Assembly: GCA_039657365.1 (NCBI GenBank)
Contig: CM077588.1
Span: forward strand, 25,612,501-25,676,500
Direction: 5' to 3'
DNA from: Stephania yunnanensis
Lineage: Eukaryota; Streptophyta; Magnoliopsida; Ranunculales; Menispermaceae
Length of the DNA: 64,000 bases
Shown: piece after piece, positions 24,541-35,589 of the stretch
Layout: each line of letters opens with the position of its first letter
Position numbering within the stretch: position 1 is the stretch's first letter
Position numbers and translations under genes: made by a program
Notes under the pieces: model-generated
Seen by the model: only the letters and a program-made list of their open reading frames with translations
Told to the model about the DNA's origin: nothing
The model's database searches: none

Positions 24541-25378
24541 AATATGAGACAAGAACATATTCCAATTGATTCTCCAACCTAAAAATTCAAAATACAACCC
24601 GATATAACCTACTCCATCGCCGCACCCTCCAACAACTCCTTGGGGGTGCTAACATCCCACAAAAAAGCCAAATTGCACATCCATACATCGACAATATATA
24701 TCAACAAAAATTCAAAAGATCAAGAAAAAATGTGAAACTCAAAATTAGCAAAAAAATTTATATATCCACGAAAAATTGTCATGTATTACAAACGCTCCAT
24801 AACTTGAAAGTATACACTAAAACCACCAATCCTATCGTTGAACAACCCAAAAAAAAGAACACTCACAAAAGGTCCAAAATTTGGAAGTATACACAAAAAG
24901 GACTTCATCTAATAACTAAAACGCAGTTTGAAGCATTTTTGATTCTCCATCTCGAGGCAACAACCAAAGTGAGTATGCACCGAAAGAAGTAGGCAAAGGA
25001 GAGATTATTGAACTAAGGATGTACATTGGAAGCGAATGAGAAAAATGGTGGATTTGAAGAAACATAGAAATTAATAATAATCATACATAAAAAGTCGGCT
25101 CCGAACCTATTTTTAAATTTCTTTACGATTGAGTTTGCTTTGGTCTTTTGTCAATTATGCACATATGTAGGTAGAGAGGAGTACTAGAGCTAATAAGGAA
25201 CATGAAAGAGGATAATGGTGAAGTGCAAGAATGCTAAAAGGAAAAAACTAAACTCAAATTTGATCCCCAAACTCCCATCAATGCGTAGGAAAATAGCAAC
25301 ATCGACCCCCAAACTCCCATCAATGCAACATTCACAGCTCAAATTTGATCCTAAACTCAAATTTCATCCCATTTAAAA
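24541..25378. other. CACTA 2 internal DNA, no gene recognised
   Basis: The first 170 bp are shared with CACTA 1. The remainder is AT-rich. At 25260-25330 CCCCCAAACTCCCATCAATGC is repeated in tandem at a spacing of about 48 bp. Confidence 0.5.
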
Positions 25379-26230
25379 ATGTTGTGTGCTCGAAAACAAG
25401 CCACCATGTGTTCCTACTTTAAAAAAATTCCAAATTTGACATTCAAGAAATGCAAGAAGAAAAGAAATAAACCATACAATGAGGAATAAGAAAGCTTCCA
25501 AAAAATACATGAACATGAAGCAAATGCCAAGGACTCGAAGTTTTGTTGTTGTTGTGAGTTTGGGGGTCAATGTTGCTATTTTCCTACGCATCGGAGATGG
25601 CGAACAATGTATCTATAAGATGCACCTATCATGTAAGTTGAGTTGGATTATTTATCAAGCTTTGAAAGGCTTGCATTTCAACATGCATATGATAAGTAAT
25701 GGCATAAGTGCAAGAATGCTAAAAGGGAAAAACTAAAAGTTAAGCACAAACCTATCATGTAAGTATGATTCTAGAACTCATCCTCTCACCCCATCTAAAC
25801 CGTTGTGTGCTCCAAAGGTGACAAGCCATGTGTTCCTACTCAAAAAAAAAAAAAAAAAAAAACCAAAGAAGAAAAGGGATTCAAGAAAAAAAGAAGAAAA
25901 GAAAAAAAAAAAAAACCATACAATGTTGAATAAGAATCAAAAAAAAAAAAAAAAAAAACATGAACATCAAGCAAATGCAAGCAACACACTGATCGAAGTT
26001 GGTGTCAATGTTGCTATTTTCCTACGCATAGGAGATGGCGAACAATGTTTCTATAAGATGGACCTATCATGTAAGTTGAGTTGGATTATTTATCAAGCTT
26101 TGAAAGGCTTGCATTTCAACATGCATATGATAAGTAATGGTGAAGTGCAAGAATGCTGAGAATTTAAAAAATGAAGGTTAAGCACAAACCTGACATGTAA
26201 GTATGATCCTAAACTCATCCTCTCATCCCT
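25379..26230. repeat. Tandem duplication of about 420 bp
   Basis: Two copies, about 25379-25800 and 25801-26230, share GTTGTGTGCTC, CAAGCCA-CATGTGTTCCTAC and a nearly identical core of about 165 bp (25568-25735 and 25997-26160; CTACGCATCGGAGATGGCG against CTACGCATAGGAGATGGCG). The second copy has expanded poly-A tracts. No protein family was recognised in any frame. Confidence 0.85.
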
Positions 26231-26616
26231 TCTTATTACCCTGCATCTCAAACAGAATTTCACGTAAGAAAAACATCTTTACAAAGAAATGAAACATGCC
26301 CATGAATATCAATCATTTTCTTTTGCAATAAGAAAAAGCTTTTACCTCATCTATTTGCTATCCACATGCCCACTGTTCCTTATCTTCCAACTCTCTTCTT
26401 GCTCGTAAGTCCCGCAATGCTAGCCGTGATGTCGAAAATGGTGCAAAGAAGGACAAACAGAGAGACAATTACCGATGCAATCAAAATGGTGCAAAAAGAC
26501 AAAGGACAAAAATGACAAGCAGAGATAATAATGCAAATTGATGACCTTTAATAATTAATAGTAACTTGAGCTTAACATCTTCTTGATGACTTATGAGAAC
26601 ATATTTCCCTACTTAC

Positions 26617-26980
26617 CTCGTCCCGCAACAAGTGCCGCTCTAGGGATCTCAATCATGGTGCCAATTTCGTATCCTATGGAGGTGCCCATCTTAGAAAAGA
26701 CTTTCTTTGAGACATCACGTATCAAACTCACTTGATGTTCCAGTTCCTGTTAGAGAAAAGATTCATTCCATAAGTACTAATCCAAGAAGAAACTGATGTG
26801 CTTCTTCTTAAGTGATAAAATTCATTTAAAGGAAACGATGCAAATTTTGTTAACAAATATATATCTATATATGCAAGTATATATGCGCGTAGAATAGATA
26901 GAATAAGATGAAGGAAAAAGTTGTTGCCTCGAGGTGTTCCAACAAGAGGAACCATTATTTCGTGTAAGTGAATCTCCTCA
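26617..26980 (-). pseudogene. Captured fragment of a pyruvate,phosphate dikinase gene (two exons)
   Basis: The minus-strand exon at 26617-26746 encodes SKKVFSKMGTSIGYEIGTMI followed by EIPRAALVA, a signature stretch of the C-terminal (PEP-binding, TIM-barrel) domain of plant PPDK. It starts after an AACAG acceptor and ends at a GTAAGT donor. The preceding exon, about 26930-26980, gives EIMVPLVGTP, which immediately precedes this stretch in PPDK. An intron of about 180 bp separates them. PPDK interconverts pyruvate and phosphoenolpyruvate. This fragment is around 5% of the protein and non-functional. Retained intron and splice sites indicate capture of genomic DNA. It is embedded in CACTA 2, away from the transposase. 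Confidence 0.8.
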
Positions 26981-27149
26981 ACTGCTCAACCCCAAGGTTC
27001 TTCAATCTCTCAAGTACCTTATAACCAGGAAAATTAAAACAAAACAAAGATCGATCGTGAAGACAATCAAGTGATAGCAACATTGCCTCGCAAAGAACAA
27101 CATAGTTAGGAATATGAACTACTGATGTATAGAGTATCTGCTCCATCCT

Positions 27150-28834
27150 TCAAATCAAGCAAGGACCTTTACTTGTTGCAAAGAACAACATAGCAACAAA
27201 ACAAGAACCTTTTGTCCTACTTAAAAGCCCATGTGGGGAAAGTAAACCGTAAAACCGTAAAACACAACCTTCTTATGATAAGAGGAGTAAAGAACCAAGA
27301 CATAAGAGCAATCTTCTCTTTAATAATTTTCACACCTAGTCAAGTAGTGAATCTATTGACACCTTTTAACATGTTAGGTCATTTATAGTCTATTCAAGAA
27401 ACCCCATGCAAGCACATTAACATCCATACCTTTATCTAGCAAGTTGCTTCACCGCAAATTTTAAAAACAAAGCACAAAAGGAGAAAATTTGCATTGGTTA
27501 AGGAAAAATATCAAAACCAAGATCGTTAGACCAAGGTCAGTATGAAGATGGACATATAAATTGAATGAAAAAACTCTAGTATTAGTTTCTTTCTTTTAAA
27601 ATAAAAAGTAAGGTAATAGGTTGGTCCAAATTCTAGGCTCTCCAATATCTTGGAGTGTATCTATGTGCTCCTAGTTTTTCATAGAATGGAACCTAGTGGT
27701 TGTTAACTAGAGATTGCAAGTTTAATCGATAGTAGGTTGGCCCAAATTAGTACGGGTGGTTGGCACGAGATACCAAATCAACACACTTCTTATGGGAGAA
27801 AAAATTTCAGTTTCAATTACTTCTATTGTGCTTGTCTATTCTATTTTATTAGTTCTTCTTAGCATTCAAGAAATGTAACAAACTTTACTCATCTTCTCTC
27901 AATGATGTGAGAGACAGAGAATGCTATATTTATAGATGATAACATACTTACATGTACCTCAGTGTACCGTCTCATTGAACTTAGAGTCTAGAACATTCAC
28001 TCCAACTGATCCTAACTAACTCTCATTTACACAAGACAACATACTCACAAATACACTACATTGTACACTAACATTACACTATCTCCCGTCAATGACTCAT
28101 GCTTACAGTTCTTAAGACTTCCAATCATGAATCGAAACAAATTCAAAGTTGAAACTTGAACACCGTTGTTGCCTCAAGAAAAAAAAAATGGCAAGGCATC
28201 ATTCGATCCTAGGCAAATTGAGGTACACGATGCCTATGCAACAAGAACGACATTTATTAATAGGTCTTTAAACAATCAATATTATTCATTGTAAGGTGCT
28301 ATAAGACGAATCGCATAATCCTAAGATTTCGCAATGGTGGGCTGCATGGATCAAACTCACTTACATGAATAGCATGATTCATTGTGCTTGATAGTGTTCT
28401 TTCAAAATCCTTAAAAATCTTTTTCTATTCAATGCATCCAAGCTATCTTAGGACTAATCGTATACCACCAAATTTCTTCAAATAATGCAACTAGTTTAAA
28501 CTTATATTCTGGAGGTTTGACCATGAAAAGACACTGCCTTCTCTAAGTATGTAACTTGGAACTCTAAGAAACCATTTATTGATTAGATAAAGAGAACAAT
28601 CAGTGCCATCAATCATCACCTTCTATTGGTCCATCTCTTCACCCACATGATTATCTATATCTCGCCATCTTTTCCCTCAAATTATCTACTAGATCTCGAC
28701 TATAATAAACTAATGTTTGAAACAAACTAAACCACCAAAGAATATGTAAATCAAGTAACTTAAAAAGTCTACACGACAAACTATTGAAAGGAAGTGATTC
28801 ACGCTAAAATAGAATAGCCAAGAGAAGATTCACC
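27150..28834. other. CACTA 2 internal DNA, no gene recognised
   Basis: AT-rich, with no convincing coding segment. It may hold introns or untranslated parts of the captured genes on either side. Confidence 0.4.
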
Positions 28835-29160
28835 TCGATAAGCACCTAAGCCACCGCCCCCAAAGCCTCCATAACCCCCACCAAGCTCACCGCCTCCACT
28901 ATACCCACCAAGCCTACCTCCGAGACCCGGAGTCCTATAAGGACCAAAATCACCACCACCAAAAAAAGAATGAGTTTAACATGCAAATGAATCAAATGTG
29001 TCTACAACATGCTCATCGTCAAAAGCAATGAACCCATTCCCTCGAGAACGATAGGAAAAACTAAAACCCGCCTATCCGAAAACAGAAAAAAAAATAAAGG
29101 AACTTCATCATCGTACCCCACTACATCAAAGCTTCAACAAACCACCATCGTCCGCAGTAC
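28835..29160 (-). pseudogene. Captured fragment of an hnRNP-type RRM/glycine-rich RNA-binding protein gene
   Basis: The minus strand encodes SRGNGFIAFDDEHVVDTF (about 28995-29060), matching the RNP1 region of an RNA-recognition motif (consensus RGFGFVTF). After a stop and a short gap it runs into a glycine-rich tail (FGGGDFGPYRTPGLGGR, then GGYGGFGGGGLGAYRG; about 28840-28965), the usual layout of plant hnRNP A/B-like proteins. Upstream, at 29090-29160, a decayed sequence may correspond to the RRM start. Frameshifts and a missing C-terminus make it non-functional. Intact relatives bind pre-mRNA in the nucleus. Confidence 0.75.
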
Positions 29161-29225
29161 ATTCATTGTCCATTTATCCTCTCGTATATCTTAGTTGGCT
29201 TGGACGCCCGCTTCATGCATAAGTT

Positions 29226-29845
29226 ATCATGGATTTTATTTTTAATACATTATCCTCCCCAAAATAAAATTTTTAACCTCAGTTTAAGTAAAATATACTA
29301 TAAGTACCGAATGTTTGCAGTAATTAATCCATGGAGAAGAAGAAAACATGCATGGCGTTGTGTGCAAATCTTATGCCGCTGCGAGTTCTCTCGAGTGCTA
29401 TGATGAAGAAAGTGGTAGAATCGAATCGACAGGAGCAACATCTTCATGCCATAGCAAATGAATTTGGGAAATCGATAAAGTGGTCGTTTTTCGGCCATCT
29501 CGTGTTGAGAACATGTAGGCTATTCTTCTTCTACGGACATGCCATAATAGAAGAAGAAGAGCCTACATGTGCGTAACACGATGACCGAAAAACGAGCCTT
29601 TATCGACTTCCCAAATTCATTTGCTATTGCATGAAGATGTCGCTCCCCGTCGATTCTACCACTTTCTTCATCATAGCACTCGAGAGAACCCGCAACGCAT
29701 AAGATTTGCACACAAACAACCAAGATGTTTTCTTCTCCCATGGATTATGCAAACATTCTAGTACTTATAATATATTTTACTTAAAAAAAAAAAAAAATTT
29801 GGGGGAGCAAAAGGGAAAAAAATTAAAATCCACGATAAAATATGG
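29226..29845. repeat. Long inverted repeat: hairpin with arms of about 300 bp
   Basis: 29226-29532 and 29548-29845 are reverse complements with scattered mismatches and small indels. Shared tracts include TTCTCTCGAGTGCTATGATG, AAGAAAGTGGTAGAATCGA and AGCAAATGAATTTGGGAA. The loop is about 15 nt. Each arm holds short open frames of no recognised family. A transcript through it would fold into long double-stranded RNA, a typical source of plant small RNAs. It could be a fold-back insertion or an inverted duplication of captured DNA. Confidence 0.9.
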
Positions 29846-29949
29846 AACATCGACCTAAAAATGCACAAAAAGAAGTGTGAATCATAAAGTAATTCGAAGA
29901 ATTTCTAAAGTTGTCTACACTATAAAACGTTTAATCTAAGAATTTGAAA

Positions 29950-31780
29950 CAAACAACAAGTGAAGTACCTATGTATCACCAACCCGCTCATCTCTCGAGA
30001 GCCACGCTTACGTCTCACGCCCAACATTGTCCCCTTGTTGGGGTGGATCGACCGGATCTATTTTGCATGGCGCCGTTGCTGGTCATGAGGTGGCGGTGGT
30101 GGTGGTGGGTGGTGGTGGTTGTTGCTGAGCTAGGCCTATTTCGTCCATGTCCATCCCAAGACGCCGATGCATGAACTCCATAACCTTTCGTAGTTGCTCC
30201 GCAACGACATCGAACTCGCCCGCGCACCACATCCGCGCTCGCGACGTGCTAGCACCAGGAGCTCCGTATCTCCTCTTCTTTCTCCCTACGGACCCGAGTC
30301 CGTAGACACGTCCTTTGGAAGACTCACCCGCCACATTGAGGTACACCGCCTCATCATCCACCGCTTGCTCCGGTGTAGCTCGGGTCACCTCCCGACGACG
30401 TCGCTCCGGAGCCTATCCCGCATATATGCACAACAAACAAAATACATGATATGGGGTTAGTGAAAGACTTAATAATATTTTACATATCATTTCTATACTT
30501 ACATAGAACCGCTCTGATCTAGTATCGATGAATGTCATCCTGTCGTGATTAACGGTGTGGAGATGCAAATACAAGTCATTCACAATCGGTGGCGTCTCTG
30601 ATGAATCACCAACTGCTACAGACCAAGCATAGTGAACAAGAGTATAAATGTACAAAATATCCTAGATGTTACAAAAACTTACCAATCTTTCTTGGGTAGT
30701 CACAAATGACACGGAACCACCACCGTGCTTCGAGGGTCCACCCCTGTGGCCTTCGACCTCGTGTTCCTATTCTCCGTCGATTGCCTAGACCTAGCCTGGA
30801 AGTCCTCGCTCTCCCAAGATCGCAAGTATCTCCTCCATGCCTCATCTCGTAACATAAACCGGTCGCACCCGATTCTTCTTCAACTTGTGCATCAACGCGG
30901 TGTACCTTGTGCTCGCAAGCTCGTCGTACGCCGCCGCTCGCACGAGATCCCTCGGGAAGCGCATCATCCCATCTAAAAAATATCTACAAATTGGCGATTG
31001 CTATTGTTAGCACTTATTTGAGAAAATAGTATAAATCATAAGGCATATGGTAGTCTTGTTTACCTTCCATTGGCGCCGTATTGGTCTTTATGATGAGGCT
31101 GCATCGACTTCCAACAATACCCTTCAGAATCATCCATCGTTTAAAACTTTTGTCATCCTCCGTGCACAAAAGTGCGAAGGATGCAACTCCCCGTGTTTCA
31201 TGAACATGGATATCACCTTAACTACTTCTCCAATATTTGACATCCATATTGAAAATGACATATAAAAGTCAAACACAAACTTACGTATCATTGGCAATCG
31301 TGTGATAGGGATCCCCGCACGCGAGGGGGCTCCATCCCCGTCCTCCGAGGTGGCCGCGGAGGGCCCGTCACCTCCAACCCCGCTCTTACGTCTTCTTGTC
31401 GGGATGCCGCCGGTGATGCCGTGGTCGGGGGTGCAGCCTCGTGGGTAAAGGAGTCATTGATGTCGGAGAAGGTGTGGGAACCGTATATTAGGCATAGTCC
31501 TTGATGACGACGATGATGGTACAGACGACCCCGACTCGGCATGGAAGGGGAAGGTGACGCCGCGGCCGTATCGTGCTCGAGAGACCGAGAAGTCGGAATC
31601 GATAATGGAGGTATCGAACCACGACCTCGACCGCCACGACCTCTATGGACCCCTCTCGTGGCCCGACCACGAGGCCGATTGGTATTTCGCCGCGATGCTC
31701 GGTGCCGCACCTATTCCGCCCCCCGGACGATGGCCTCCTAATGGCAAACCTCGACATCCCCTACGACCACGTCCGCCATG
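29950..31780 (-). pseudogene. Second CACTA gene, Transposase_24 (Ptta/En/Spm)-like, degenerate
   Basis: The minus-strand segments fit the second gene of plant CACTA elements. First comes an Arg/Gly/Pro-rich N-terminus (31288-31757; RGRATRGVHRGRGGRGRG). Next is a middle with RQSTENRNTRSK near 30750, similar to the conserved NRSK region. Then comes DRMTFIDTRSERFY (about 30480-30540), matching the THxxxxGxFVDxRSE motif of this family. Last is a Glu/Arg-rich then Gln/Pro-rich tail (30083-30388; QQQPPPPTTTT). Introns or frameshifts separate the parts, so exact exons are not given. In En/Spm-type elements the second protein binds subterminal repeats. It lies downstream of the TNP2-like gene in the same orientation. 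Confidence 0.6.
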
Positions 31781-31899
31781 ATACCTAACAATATTCACGA
31801 GTAAAACATCGAAAAGAAGGGCATACAAAAAGTAGAAATTCAGTCTAAATTATTGGACTTAATAACACAGATCCATGCAAATAAAAGTAACTACATTAT

Positions 31900-34800
31900 T
31901 GGTCGTTGACATATCATATACATACTTTATTCGCTATCATCCGTTTCAAATTCACTCTCATGAGTAGAAGGTGAGGATTCTTCTTCCGATTCATCTCCAC
32001 TATAAACTTCATCGCTTGGACCCGCTTCAACAATGAATCGAGTCCCGCTTCGAACATCCAGATTGTTGATATCGGCGTCGCATCATCGACTACACACGTG
32101 GTGGGCATCCCATCTTGGAAAGCATCTCTCGCCGAGCCCGGTCATTATCGTCTTTGCTAGTTTCCTCGTCGCCGAATTTTGGCCGACAAAGAACAAACCG
32201 CTAGCCATTCTTGTCGATCGTTCCGCATAGAAGTGGTACGAAAGGTAGTAGACTTGAGTGGCTTGCATTGCTAGTACAAATGGCTCGTAGTTGTTATATC
32301 GTCGACTTCGATGAACCTCTACCAATTGAAGTGTTGGGTGAGTCCTCACACCATGATTCGGTGTAGTGGTCATACCATTCGCACTTAAACAAGACCACAC
32401 GTTTGAGGCCTAGATACTCAATCTCCACAACCTTGCAGTACTCCATAATAGTTATGGGAAACATCGCGTAGTTTGAACCCTTCACCAAAACACCGCTCGC
32501 TTCGCGTCGATCTATTAACGTCATATGTTCATGAGTGGAACTTATACCCATTAACAAGGTAACCAGGGTAGACAAGACATGATCGACTAGGACCAACAGA
32601 AAGATCAACGAGCGTCTCGTCAACTATAGAATTCGAGCCTATTCGTCAAAATTAGAGATGCAATATGACACATTAGTTATGGGAGAAACATTTGAATCTA
32701 TAACGTACAAAAGTAATGACCTTACATATGTTTGAAACCAAATGGGGAAGTTGTGCTCTAGACTACTATCAACTTGCGACTCCCCCATTGCTTGAGTGAT
32801 TTCATCGACGAATATCCTAGAAGAAACGAACGTGTAAGTCTGATGTCTTACTAAAATATGAACAATGAATGTACCGCATTATTGAAAGAAAGTGATGGAC
32901 ATATCGAACGTAAGGAGCGATCTCTCGGACAATTGAGCAAGATGTACGAATGAGCGGCATTATACTCCCGCTCGTTAAGTACCGCTCCTTCGACTTGCCC
33001 ATGGGTCGACCAGGATAAGTGAAAATTGAGAAATTGCCAACGAAGTTCGGTGTGGGCCCGAGATCGCCATCGTCGTTACGTGGCACTTTGTCATGCAACG
33101 TAAAGACGTGATCTTCGAAGTAGTAAGAACAAAAGGATGTGACCTCTTCGACCAAATAAGCATTACACATGGAGCCCTCAACCTTCGCTTTGTTTCGCAC
33201 ATTGTTCTTCAAATGTTTAAGGTACCTATATGAATGTTATAGGAAATGTTGATATAAAACCTATTGAATGGGAAAATAATATCAAGGGCTCAAGATAGTA
33301 CCTCTCAAATGGATACATCCATCGAAATTGAACGGGACCGCCAGACGGGCCTCGTAGGCCAAGTGGATTGGTAGGTGTTCCATAGAGTCAAATAAGCTTG
33401 GAGGGAAAATTTTTCAACTTGCAAATGATTTTTGGTATTTCGACTCTAAGACCTCCATATCTTGATACCGACACATTTCGCAAGAAGGGACCGGAAAAAT
33501 AGGCTTAATTCGCTAATTGCAACCCAAACCGGGTTTGGGAGAAGTTCTCTCGAATGCAATTGGTATCAACCGTTGCATGAATATATGACAATCATGGCTC
33601 TTCATGCCGAACATTCGCAGCTTTGGATCTACACATCGACCAAGATTCGATGCGTAACCATCAGAAAACGCAACTTTTCAACCCACTCGCACAATTTTTG
33701 TCTTCTTGATGTATCAAGAGCATAGCACCCAAGGACGTAAGTATTTGTCGCCGAATCAATGTGTAGAGAAGGTCGGTGACAATATTCACGAATATCTTGC
33801 CTCGATTTTGCATTGTCCTTACTTCTTGCCGTACACACATAATAGTGTTGAATATGTTGTCAAAAACATTTTTTTCGATGTGCATGACATCTAAGTTGTG
33901 GCGGATCAAGTTTGTCTTCCAATACGGCAAGTCCCGTAATATGCTTTTCTTCCTCCATCCCGAATTCTTAGCTATCCGCCCATTCACGTATTCGCCGATT
34001 TTCGTCACCTTCATCAAGCCAAACGATTCAATTTCGCCAAAATTTCTTCACCAGATCAAGCAAAGTGGGCGGATCATCATTTATGACCATTTTGCCTCTA
34101 ATGAAATTTTTTTGTCTTTCCTTAATGGTGATGACTTCTCCAAGAAACGACGATGACAAATCGAACCACGATGTCTTACCACCATTTCGCAATTGAAATG
34201 CATTTGTATCCTCCATACAATATGGACAAGCGTACTTACCGTGTGTGCTCCAACCGACAACATGCTATATGGGAAATCACTAACAAATTCCATAAAAGGG
34301 CAACTCGCATGACAAAATTTGTCTTGGTGGAAACGTCGTATGTAACCACCCCATTGTTCCATAAATCTTGCAACTCTTTCACAAGCGGTCAAGGAACACG
34401 TCGATTTTCTCGCTTTGGGCTGGTCTGGTCCAGGAACGATAACCGTTAAGAACATAAACTCGATTTCATGCACATCGACGGTGGAAGGTTGTAAGGAGTC
34501 AAAATCACGGCCACGAAGAGTACGATTTCCGAAATCCCAAATACTTGAAAACCATCGTGCACAATCCTAAACGAACATTCCGAACCTCGGCGGCAAAGTC
34601 TTTATTGACGTCATTAAAATGTCTCCAAGCAATCGAATAACAAGTTGTTGCATAACATCTTCAGCGATGAATGATCTCCATGCCATCGCATATGTTTTGC
34701 GGTTGACTCGTACGCATACAATCGTTGCAACCGAGGGCCCAAAGGAAGTAGTACATTCTTTTGCAAGGGCGGTTTTTTGTGTTCCGACCACGACCTCGTC

Positions 34801-35562
34801 GATGTGCAACGTATCGTGATTTCCCACAAAATTTACATGACGTCAACTCGAGTCCACTCCCCAATAAATCATACATTGGTCCTCACAACAATCTATTTTC
34901 TCAACAGTAGACCTAGACCTCGCATTAGTCTTTTAGTGGCATAAAAATTCTCAACCATTGAGTTGTCATTTGGCAAACAATCCTTCATGAGTTTAATGAT
35001 TTCATTATACCCTCGTTCGTATATATGATGTTCGACTTGATCGCAAGTAATCTTGCCATTGCATGACAACGTTGTCATGGTTTCGCAACCAGGCCACAAT
35101 TGTTCCCTACTTGCATCAATCATGTCATATAGTTGGCGTGCTTGGGGGTTTGGTGATTCTTCCACGGCATTCCAATTGAAACTTGGACCGCCACGTTGTG
35201 TAGCATCTCGCGGTAAGGTGTCTGATCGTAGCCTCGAACATCAAGCATCATCAATATGGCAATCCATTTCGTGAAAATTTTGCGGCCCTTCATCTCCGTT
35301 CTCACCATGTTCGTACCAACCGTGATATCCCCGGACAAATCCATACCTACATAGGTGGTGCTCAACCGTTTCGACGTCCTGTGTACGGAACAAGTCGACA
35401 TTTCTTAAAATTGCACGGACATCTAATCTTCCTTTCACTTTGGTATGTAGGACAATGTTGTTTTGCAAATGATATGAATTCTTTAACCTTCGCCGCGAAT
35501 TCAATTCGAACATAACCGTTGTCGAGCCGGTTGTACATCCAGTCTCTGTTTGTAGACGACAT
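31900..35562 (-). pseudogene. CACTA TNP2-like transposase with DUF4218 and DUF4216 regions, frameshifted
   Basis: It starts at ATG 35562 (MSSTNRDWMYNRLDNGYVRI), colinear with the CACTA 1 copy. The order is N-terminal Cys-rich segment, GYNEIIKLMKDCLPNDNSMV, MEDTNAFQLRNGGKTSW and HNLDVMHIEKNVFDNI (about 33880). Beyond the point where copy 1 is cut it continues with a DUF4218-like part (about 32880-33400; GGPVQFRWMYPFER, AYLVEEVTSFCSYYFEDHV, YPGRPMGKSK) and a DUF4216-like part (32083-32420; VLFKCEWYDH, RRYNNYEPFVLAMQATQVYY). About ten frameshifts break it. Many are loss of one or two bases where copy 1 has CTG or CAG, so part of the damage may not be real. It would otherwise be the autonomous-type transposase of the family. 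Confidence 0.88.
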
Positions 35563-35589
35563 TCCTAGTCGAACGTAACCCTTGTCGAG

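Noticed and set aside
29331..29741. Two opposing frames as a possible gene pair
   Set aside because: They are the two arms of one inverted repeat read in opposite directions.
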